From contig WSUB01000091.1 in NCBI GenBank assembly GCA_019633425.1, positions 62,001-126,000 on the forward strand: DNA of 64,000 nt, in the 5' to 3' direction. Below are positions 1 to 6,981 of this stretch, in pieces. The DNA is from Tulasnella sp. 424 (lineage: Eukaryota > Basidiomycota > Agaricomycetes > Cantharellales > Tulasnellaceae). How positions within the stretch are numbered: the stretch's first letter is position 1; the number at the start of each line of letters is the position of its first letter. Both the position numbers and the translations under genes were made by a program. Below the pieces are notes generated by a model, which was not told where the DNA came from, made no database searches, and worked only from the letters and a program-made list of their open reading frames with translations.

Positions 1-273
1 AGTCAAATGAGTCATGAGATGAGGAATCACCAAGCACAACAGACACACCGCTATCTCATCATCCGTTATATGGCGGCGAGAGCTTGATTGACTAGCCTCC
101 ATCTTTGGTCCACGGTTGTTAGGCCACCCAGTGCGTTGGAAACACTCGATAATTCGCTGAATTTCACGAGTGCTAACTCCCGTCCACATGGAAATATCCT
201 CATTCGTAAAGCTCCCTGACATGCGTATTATCACAAAACCAAGATCATCGGATACTTCTTTTCCATGCGGCAT
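1..273 (-). CDS. Tc1/mariner-like DDE transposase, N-terminal part (runs off the left edge)
   Basis: Reading the minus strand from an ATG at 271-273 gives 91 codons open to the window edge. The start (MPHGKEVSDDLGFVIIRMSG) and the following segment (EDISMWTGVSTREIQRIIE) form a helix-turn-helix domain of the kind found at the N terminus of fungal Tc1/mariner/IS630-type transposases, where it binds the terminal inverted repeats. The DDE catalytic domain would lie to the left, outside the window, so it is unknown whether the gene is intact. No terminal inverted repeat was seen to its right. The family call rests on the HTH pattern and the typical 'HGKEVSDDLR' start, both recalled from related proteins. 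Confidence 0.6.
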   Translation of the reverse strand, partial: MPHGKEVSDDLGFVIIRMSGSFTNEDISMWTGVSTREIQRIIECFQRTGWPNNRGPKMEASQSSSRRHITDDEIAVCLLCLVIPHLMTHLT

Positions 274-690
274 TCTGTGAGGGGTGAGTACAGAGATATG
301 AGGAGCAATAGGCTTGAGGTGGAAGGGGATTCCAGCCAAGACTGCCACACCAACGTCGCACGGTTGCATTGCCACTACTGCCCAAAGGGCCTGGTCCAAA
401 GTCTCTCAACACCTCAGTAGTATAATGTCTCACTTGTTTATGGTACTCTAAAGGGCTTAATGAGAATAGTTGTTGTGATAGAGGCAAAATTACTTCTTGT
501 CCTGTTCAGGGAAGTGGGGAAAATAATAGAGGGTTCAATAGCATGTATAATATGCATGAACACCTCCGTGTTAGTTAGCTATGCATGCCAGACAAAGTTT
601 CAACATCTGACGAGAAGAAATGAGTGAGAAATCGTTGAAATACGTATAGAAGGGCAGAGAACGAAAAAAAAGTAGAAAAATGACACCGTG
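274..690. other. spacer, no gene recognised
   Basis: This stretch between the transposase start and the integrase remnant contains only short open frames with no family resemblance. An A-rich run occurs near 664. Upstream exons of the integrase gene may once have been here, but I could not identify any. Confidence 0.5.
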
Positions 691-699
691 CCAAGTCGT

Positions 700-1265
700 G
701 CGAAAACAGCAGTAATGTCCGCATTGAGAGATTATGGGTTGACCTCATGGTATCCCTTGGGGCAAAATGGGCCGATTTCTTCCAGCTGCTGGAGGTCTTG
801 ACATTAACAGTGTCAACCATATCTGGCTCCTTCATTATCTGTCTTTGGCTGATATCAATAAGAGGCCTCATTTTTTGTTCGGACATGGAACCATCACCCC
901 ATCCAGATGCGAGGACAACTTAACCAGTCACTGATCGATATGTACAGTTTTGACATGCTGGTTCATGGGATCCATGGGGATGTATACAATGATCAAGATA
1001 CACAAGATTTGGAGCTGTATGGCGTTGATTGGGAAGCATTGCAAGAGGGGGAGATTGTGGAGTCTCAGGTTCAGAATAATGTTGTGACGGAAGGCATATC
1101 ATCATTGCTGGGCTGCTTGGGTCCCCCCAAGAACCTCAGTGAGGTAATTGTGGATGAGCCCACATGCGATCTCTCAGTGGAAGATGTGGATGCTCTATTC
1201 CAATTCATTCAACCGCTTTTAGAACTTTCTGACCATCATTTAGAACACCGCTGGACTCAGGCTCT
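700..1265 (+). pseudogene. Integrase-core-domain gene, C-terminal remnant, split by element 1
   Basis: Three reading frames read in succession match the C-terminal part of the large Agaricomycete integrase catalytic-core protein family. The first contains NVRIERLWVDLM and KWADFFQLLE (about 722-790). The second contains GLDINSVNHIWLLHYLSLAD (about 794-860). The third contains TWNHHPIQMRGQLNQSLIDM, FDMLVHGIHGDV and YGVDWEAL (about 883-1045). Frameshifts near 790 and 860 break it. The open frame ends at 1265, where an LTR element is inserted. After that element and its target duplication the same frame resumes at 14907 and stops at a TAG at 14938-14940. This was already a decayed or domesticated transposon-derived gene when element 1 landed. 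The DDE core is not in the window. Confidence 0.65.
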
Positions 1266-1630
1266 TGTGATGACCACGTCCTCACTGCTTAATTCATCGG
1301 CATTATCTTCCTCGACTTTCCTTATTGTATCTTATCTCCACCTTAGCTGACGCGTCGCCTCCACTCTCTCAGTCAGCGCCTCATGTATTCTCAGTCAGCA
1401 CCTCATGTATTCTCAGTCAGTGCCTCATGTATTCTCAGTCAGCGCCTCATTGTGTTAGTCGTAACCTCCACTCTCGTTACTATATCTACTCGACGGAATG
1501 AGGAGGTTTGTTCCTCATTCCGCCTCTTGTCTACTTCTCTAGTATCAGTACCTCTTCTACCTCTTGACTCTTGATCATTGACCTCGAAGCGCCTCACCTG
1601 AACTCTCGACATCACTCTCAACTCTGACAT
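1266..1630 (+). repeat. Element 1, 5' LTR (365 bp)
   Basis: Starts TGTG and ends ACA. It contains about four copies of a 22-bp unit (TCTCAGTCAGCGCCTCATGT plus AT) between about 1367 and 1450, where the 3' LTR has two. A TATA-like TATATC lies at 1481-1486, an 11-bp inverted repeat at 1494-1504/1512-1522, and the segment ATTCCGCCT complementary to the downstream primer site at 1517-1525. Confidence 0.93.
1481..1525 (+). promoter_or_regulatory. LTR core: TATA-like box, inverted repeat and putative self-primer (element 1)
   Basis: TATATC at 1481-1486 is followed by the palindrome CGGAATGAGGA (1494-1504), the loop GGTTTGT, and TCCTCATTCCG (1512-1522). The right arm overlaps ATTCCGCCT (1517-1525), the exact reverse complement of AGGCGGAAT just after the LTR (1633-1641). 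The same order and spacing (34-36 bp from the TATA-like box to the primer segment) occurs in elements 2 (4846-4888) and 3 (17912-17956). The start of transcription is inferred, not shown. Confidence 0.6.
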
Positions 1631-1642
1631 TAGGCGGAATCC
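1631..1642 (+). other. Putative primer-binding site, element 1 (self-complementary to the LTR)
   Basis: Directly after the LTR come two T residues and AGGCGGAAT. There is no TGG start as expected for a tRNA 3' end. The nine bases are instead complementary to ATTCCGCCT in the LTR, which is the arrangement used by Tf1/sushi-type self-priming elements. Confidence 0.6.
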
Positions 1643-1662
1643 CTTAACAGGCGACCCCCTGT

Positions 1663-2160
1663 ATGACCAAGTACCCAGAACTCATCAGTTACGAAGAAGC
1701 ATTCCCAGAAATCCCGGTAGTACCCCGGCAAAGTCAACGAATCAAAAGAACCGGAACACTAGCCAGACTTTCCCAATCCATCAGGATCGCCCAAAGGACG
1801 AACACCCAATACACCATCGACGTTTACGACCGATTCCAATTCGAAATCCAGAAGATCCTAGCAATCCTCCAAATAGCTGTGTTTGACGAAGAAGAAAGAA
1901 CCATTATCATTCCATATCAACCATCGGAACTCCAACTCGTCCGGATCTACCAAATCCTTCCTGTCGACCGATTCGTAATCGCTAAAGAATGGAACAACCG
2001 CAACAAGGATCGACATCTGCAGGAAATCCTGCACCTTATGAACCAATCAGCCAATCGGAAATCCAACATCCGCTACCGCAAATGCCAGAACTCTTCGGCC
2101 TCCCTCGAACATCACGACCTGCATCCGTCAGAACCGTCATCGAAGAAATCCAAAGATTAG
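1663..2160 (+). CDS. ORF0 of element 1: small ORF ahead of gag, function unknown
   Basis: A 165-residue open frame starts at an ATG 32 bases after the LTR and overlaps the first 172 bases of gag in another frame. I do not recognise it as a known protein. It has a basic stretch (SQRIKRTG, near residue 20-25) and the motif IIIPYQPSELQLVRIYQILP at about residue 78-98. The same motif, with identical spacing (IPYxP, eight residues, YxILP or YxVLP), occurs in the frames ahead of gag in elements 2 and 3. Conservation across three diverged elements suggests a translated product or an N-terminal gag-linked domain. It could also be an exon spliced to gag. Overlap with gag suggests coupled or leaky initiation. 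Confidence 0.55.
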   Translation: MTKYPELISYEEAFPEIPVVPRQSQRIKRTGTLARLSQSIRIAQRTNTQYTIDVYDRFQFEIQKILAILQIAVFDEEERTIIIPYQPSELQLVRIYQILPVDRFVIAKEWNNRNKDRHLQEILHLMNQSANRKSNIRYRKCQNSSASLEHHDLHPSEPSSKKSKD

Positions 2161-2416
2161 ATCTCCAGTCGCCAAGAATTCCACCCGATGCCGATACAAG
2201 AGGAAGAACGTGGGCACCCGAAATCCCGCAAAACTGGGGAAAAAACCGAACGCCGAGCCTGGACGAAGATCACCAAGAATTCAGAGCAGCAAAGAAGGCC
2301 TTCCAAGCAATGGGACTCACAGGGAACCGAAAACCCAAGATCAAAGTACGAGAGCCTGAGGTCTATGACGGCAAGAAGCGAGGATTAGCGGCCGATCAGT
2401 TTATGGAAAGCTGCAA

Positions 2417-3250
2417 ATGCGAGGACTCACGGCGGAGTGAGTCCTCCGGCTCGCGGACTTAAGGGGGATGCGTGGGATGACCTAACTGGTCACCTTTCAC
2501 CACCATCCCCGCTTGTCCATCCGCGCATAGCGACTTCTTTTGTCGCCTCTCGTTGCCGGTATGATGCGGGGTCCACTCCCTAGAACTGCCTTTGGCAGGT
2601 CTTGGGGGTGATCCTCTCTTGTGGTGGTCCGAAAATTTTCGGGGAAATTTTTGCACGACACGTCCCTAGGCCCGTGCCTGGGCTTGTCCACCAGGGCGGG
2701 CCTCGTCATATATTCCTTTATCTCAAGCCTACCTGACTGCAGTCTTGTAACTCAGCTGGTAGAGCTTCCTCATCCTTTTGCTTCACGGTGCCGCGGCGCA
2801 ATCTAGCCCAGACTGCCATGAATAATTCATTGTTGTGGGTTCAATTCCCAACGAGTCCAACCAACCTTTTCACAGTGCTGCGGCGCAATCTAGCCCGGAC
2901 CGCCCTATGCCTTATCGTGGGTTCAATTCCCATTAAGGCCAACCGACCCTTTTGCGCATCGGCGCCACTTGGGGTGCCTTTGTGCCTCCTCCCTCTCCAC
3001 TGTCGCATCCTCAGCCCAAAGCCGTGCGCTTCTGCGCGGTCTTTGGGGTGCCTTTGGTCTTCGGACCTCCCCAGGCATCAGTCGGTTTACCATCTTTCTG
3101 GTGGGCCGACTCACCCATTTGGGTAGGAACGGGATCGGTGCTGGACAAAGATACAGTCCTTTATCGCACCTTCTCCCCAGTGTATTTTCTATCTAGTACA
3201 GTTGACTATTATGTATGACCCATTCGCAGAACCCGCGGACAGAGCGAGCT
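2417..3250 (+). repeat. SINE-like repeat, unit 1 (tRNA-derived), inserted in gag
   Basis: The unit begins at the hairpin GGACTCAC-GGCGGA-GTGAGTCC (2423-2444) and ends near ...CCCGCGGACAGAGCGAG. It carries tRNA-like Pol III promoter boxes: TAACTCAGCTGGTAGAGC (2748-2765, A box/D arm) and GGGTTCAATTCCC (2837-2849, B box). A second B box lies at 2919-2931, and the segment between is duplicated (GCGGCGCAATCTAGCCC occurs twice). No coding frame is recognised. The insertion interrupts gag of element 1. Exact ends and target duplication are uncertain. Confidence 0.6.
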
Positions 3251-3606
3251 GCAAGGACTCACGGCGGAGTGAGTCCTCCGGCTCGCAGACTTAAGGGGGA
3301 TGCGTGGGATGACCTAACTGGTCACCTTTCACCACCATCCCCGCTTGTCCATCCGCGCATAGCGACTTCTTTTGTCCCACCTCCATCCCGCTTTCTTCCC
3401 CCCACCTGGGGGGTGCCTTTGGTCTTCGGACCTCCCCAGGCATCAGTCGGTTTACCATCTTTCTGGTGGGCTGACTCACCCATTTGGGTAGGAACGGGAT
3501 CGGTGCTGGACGAAGATACAGTCCTTTATCGCACCTTCTCCCCAGTGTATTTTCTATCTAGTACAGTTGACTATTATGTATGACCCATTCGCAGAACCCG
3601 CGGACA
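3251..3606 (+). repeat. SINE-like repeat, unit 2 (internally deleted tandem copy)
   Basis: About 120 bases from 3255 (the same hairpin start) repeat 2423-2545 almost exactly. About 190 bases at 3413-3606 repeat 3047-3245. The tRNA-like middle with the A and B boxes is missing, replaced by a short unrelated segment around 3378-3410. Two copies in tandem with one internally deleted suggests recombination between copies after insertion, or a second insertion of a deleted family member. Confidence 0.65.
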
Positions 3607-4640
3607 GAGCAAGCCTCTACTTCCTGGTCAAAAAAGAAGAATTCGAAGATGAACGAATGATGATCGTATTCGCCATCTCCTACATGACCGACACGGCCAA
3701 GACCTGGGCTAGCCTGATCCTTCGAGATATCCTTGGGAAGCAGAAGAAAAGAGAAGGGCGAAAGTGGGAGGTGTTTGAGGAAGAATTCGTCAAGGCTTTC
3801 GGAGATCCAGATAAGGAAGCAGCGGCTATCAGGGCGTTGGAGGCACTCATCGCAAAAGGGCAAAAGGGACCAGCAACACAATACGCAGCAGACTTTAGAT
3901 GCGTCACGATGGAGATAGATTGGGATGAAAGCACATTCATCCACTACTACCGACGGGGATTGAAAGAAGAAGTCAAGGACGCACTAGTCTACCACCCTAT
4001 CCCCACCAGTCTGGAAACGCTCGTCAACCTCAGCATCCGCCTGGACGAACGAATTTGGGAAAGAAAGCAAGAACGAAGCAACGAACACAATCACTGACCT
4101 CCCCCTAGACCACAACCATGACAAACGACCAATCCCTTCCTAAACCAAGTATCGTTGTACCAAGCACCACAAGCACCACCAGCACCACCAACACAACCAA
4201 CGTATCGAGCTAACCCCAATCAGCAAGCACCCAACGCCTTCCAGCATAACCAGCCGGTCCCAATCCACATCGACGCAAGCAAGAGAGGGCCAGTATCGGC
4301 AGAAGAGAAAGCAAAGAGACAAACAGAAGGGCGATGCTACTACTGCGGATTAGCCGGGCATAGGGCAAGCGACCACGGGCTTCCCCCAAGACCACGTCAA
4401 GGAGTCGTTGACACCACCATCGCTGCTACCATAATCCCAAGCCCCGCAAACCCACTCCCTAACCCCGACTCGTTCCCCACTCCTAGACTGCAATCCAACA
4501 ATCCCTTCAGTCCTCTCACGCGACAGGATTTTCTTCCCAGCGCGTGATGACTGTGCCATCCCGCGCTCCCGTTCTTTGTCACCTACTAGGTACTGATCAT
4601 GTGATAAATATGAACTATGAAAATCGTATGAACATGCACC

Positions 4641-5003
4641 TGTCACGACCATGGGCTAAGTGATAAGATAGATACGAGTCGGGACGCGAGCATGGCTGAA
4701 CACTCATTGCAGCCTCAAGGCGGTTACTCATACGTTCACTCAGCGCCTCATGTCAAACGCACAGTCATTACTCAGACGACGTGTCAGCGTCCACCAGAAC
4801 GCGTAAGCGATTCCATAACGTTCTTTGACATTCCATGACAGTCTTTATATACTAGCCTAAGTGAGGAGGGTTGTTCCTCACTTTGCCTCTTGTATTCTAT
4901 CTACAGCAAAGATCTCTTGAATACGACAACTTACACCTCTACTCTGTTACCTCTTGACTCTGAGACCAGCCTGCCGTTAAGGATATTCTAGCGGAGTCTG
5001 ACA
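4641..5003 (+). repeat. Element 2, 5' LTR
   Basis: 363 bp, TG...CA. TATATA-like box at 4846-4851, inverted repeat AAGTGAGGA/TCCTCACTT at 4859-4867/4875-4883, and the putative self-primer ACTTTGCCT at 4880-4888. This pairs exactly with AGGCAAAGT at 5006-5014 just after the LTR. Confidence 0.95.
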
Positions 5004-5022
5004 TTAGGCAAAGTCACCAAAG

Positions 5023-5818
5023 GTGTACCTTGTCATCCTGGATACAAGATCTTTCGAAACTCTGTCACCCGAAACGTGGGACGGATTCACCTTTCGTCAA
5101 GAACCCTGCGACCTCATCGACCACCTTGAACACTCTATCAAAAACCCTTACTGGACCCAAAGTAACCGACTTTTCTTGAGAAATTATCTTGCGATCTTAA
5201 AACATTTTCGACGAATTTCTAGTGGCACCACTCGCAGTACGCATCGCCAAGAAACAACAAAAACAGCCAGCAAGGCAAACCGCCAAGAAAGTCGCCCTCA
5301 CGCTCACCAACGAACAGTGGGAGCAAAGACTCAAGGAGCGAACTAAGAAGTGGGTCTATAAGAATCACCAAAGTAACCAACCAAGACAAGTAATCTCGGC
5401 CGACGACCCCCCTGCCGACATCGACGATATAATCGAAGAACTCGAAGTACAACTCCTAGTATCCGAGGACGAAGAAGAAAACCCTGTAGACCAAACAAAC
5501 CTAGGAATTCCCCTCGAACCACCAACGTATATCCCACGAACCTTTGGAGGAGGCATCCTCAACCAATATCACGTACGAGCAGCGAAAGCCTACCAGAACC
5601 AAGAAATCTACTACGCCGACGTCAGCAAACGGACAAGAGTCCAGAAGAGACTCCTGCAGCTAATCTTTCCCTACTCATACTTTTCAACCGACGAACTCAA
5701 GATTTTCATCCCCTATGAACCTTATCCCCCGCAATATCACCGAGCATACCACATACTCCCTCTTAACCACTTCATCCACCACCTCCAATCACCATGGATA
5801 CAAGCTTCGATGCAGTAG
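5023..5818 (+). pseudogene. ORF0 of element 2: frame ahead of gag (no ATG, probable frameshift)
   Basis: A frame open from the LTR to about 5220 (VILDTRSFETLSPETWDGF) continues in a second frame 5222-5818. The second carries a basic Lys/Arg-rich part (KKQQKQPARQTAKK), an acidic middle, and the motif IFIPYEPYPPQYHRAYHILP that matches ORF0 of elements 1 and 3 without gaps. Neither frame has an ATG before the gag start, so translation would need a non-AUG start, splicing, or an intact ancestral start now lost. It overlaps gag by 25 bases. Function unknown. Confidence 0.45.
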
Positions 5819-6981
5819 ACTTCAGCAACCTCAGCAATGACGATCTGCAAGCCGCACTGAATCTAATGAGCAACAACGTTCAGATACTATCCCAGCAACT
5901 CACGAACGCACGAAATGAGGTCGACCAAGCAAACGCCGCCGCTACACATGCCACGAACCAACTCAATACCATGCAAGGAACTATGACATCATTGAACGTA
6001 GGAGGAGCAGTAACCGCAGCAATTAACGGACTAAATGCGGCAACCCAAAACCTCACCAATGGACTCAGCAATATCCCCACAACAATGAACATTACGGGGA
6101 CCGCCGGAACCGGAAGAGGATTGAAGCTGGTGAAACCCGAACCTTTCAAAGGAGGAAGAGGGGCACACGCGCGCTCCTTTATCCAAGCATGTCAACTATA
6201 CTTCAACCTTCGACCACAGGACTTCCCAAACGACTCCCTTAAAATCCAATTTGTACTAATGCTCCTTCAAGACAAAGCAGCGCTGTGGGCACACCCAATC
6301 AGGACCGACGTTATTAATAGGTTCAACAGCAATAAGGCAACAGTCTGGACCAGTTTCTATGACCTCTTCGAAGCCGCCTTCTACGACCCGGACGAAAAGG
6401 GGAGTGCAATGCGAACGTTGACGAACCTTAAGCAACTCAAGTCGGCAACAGCGTATACAAGCGACTTCCAACAACTGATCACAATCCTAGGGTGGACCGG
6501 TGACGACCAGCTCAAGTACCATTACTACAAAGGACTGAAGTCGGAGATTAAGGACGAACTCGCCAAAGTAGACGCACCGGCAGCGTTAGACGACTATATC
6601 CGACTGGTGGAGAAAATCGACAATCGCATTTGGACCCGCAAGCAGGAAAAGAAAGAGGAGTCCGGCAGTACCCATAGACCAAACCCAGCACCACGACGAG
6701 AGTACCACGCATCCATGACTCCGCTTCTCAACATCACTACCAACGACCCGATCCCGATGGATATTGGAGCAGCGGTCATACGCCGAGGACCAATCTCTCC
6801 TGAAGAACGACAACGAAGGTTCAAAGAAGGGCTATGCCTATTCTGTGGAGGAAAAGGGCATAGGAAGAGTGACTGTGCGGAGCTCAAAAAGAAAGGAGGG
6901 ATCGCGAGAGCAGCAATGATACGAGCAACGGAGGTCGACGAAACCAGTACGGAGGAATCGGGAAAAGGCCAAAACTCTTGA
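5794..6981 (+). CDS. gag polyprotein, element 2
   Basis: 395 residues, starting at an ATG inside the end of ORF0. The N-terminal 100 residues are Asn/Gln/Thr-rich and probably coiled-coil (LQAALNLMSNNVQILSQQL). The Ty3-type gag capsid region spans about residues 110-290 (PEPFKGGRGAHARSFIQACQ; FEAAFYDPDEKGSAMRTLTN). A complete zinc knuckle CLFCGGKGHRKSDC (C-x2-C-x4-H-x4-C) lies near residue 348. Capsid and nucleocapsid functions assemble the particle and bind the RNA. The TGA stop at 6979 sits at the border of the pol frame, which is in a different (-1/+2) phase, so expression of pol would need frameshifting or reinitiation. Confidence 0.9.
   Translation: MDTSFDAVDFSNLSNDDLQAALNLMSNNVQILSQQLTNARNEVDQANAAATHATNQLNTMQGTMTSLNVGGAVTAAINGLNAATQNLTNGLSNIPTTMNITGTAGTGRGLKLVKPEPFKGGRGAHARSFIQACQLYFNLRPQDFPNDSLKIQFVLMLLQDKAALWAHPIRTDVINRFNSNKATVWTSFYDLFEAAFYDPDEKGSAMRTLTNLKQLKSATAYTSDFQQLITILGWTGDDQLKYHYYKGLKSEIKDELAKVDAPAALDDYIRLVEKIDNRIWTRKQEKKEESGSTHRPNPAPRREYHASMTPLLNITTNDPIPMDIGAAVIRRGPISPEERQRRFKEGLCLFCGGKGHRKSDCAELKKKGGIARAAMIRATEVDETSTEESGKGQNS

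Larger units (their letters stand above)
1989..4547 (+). pseudogene. gag of element 1, broken by SINE-like insertion and nonsense codons
   Basis: The 5' part (ATG at 1989 to about 2416) contains VREPEVYDGKKRGLAADQF, the usual entry to the Ty3 gag domain. The 3' part resumes at about 3607 (LYFLVKKEEFEDERMMIVFA, then KAFGDPDKEAAAIRALEAL). In-frame TGA codons at 4095-4097 and 4119-4121 follow, most simply CGA to TGA changes. A zinc knuckle lies at about 4335-4376: C-x2-C-x4-H-x4-H, so the last ligand is His where Cys is normal. Between the two halves lie the SINE-like repeats. Gag would package the transcript; this copy cannot make an intact protein. Confidence 0.85.

Noticed and set aside
907..1350. 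Independent 147-residue gene
   Set aside because: The last 28 codons are LTR sequence; the first part is the tail of the integrase-family remnant and continues after the element at 14907.
2423..2444. Hairpin at the head of the SINE-like unit as a Helitron 3' end
   Set aside because: On the strand where the hairpin would be terminal it is not followed by CTRR, and no TC start is evident at the other end.
2748..2849. A genuine tRNA gene
   Set aside because: A and B boxes are present, but the region between is too long and there is no acceptor stem or anticodon arm; it is tRNA-derived.
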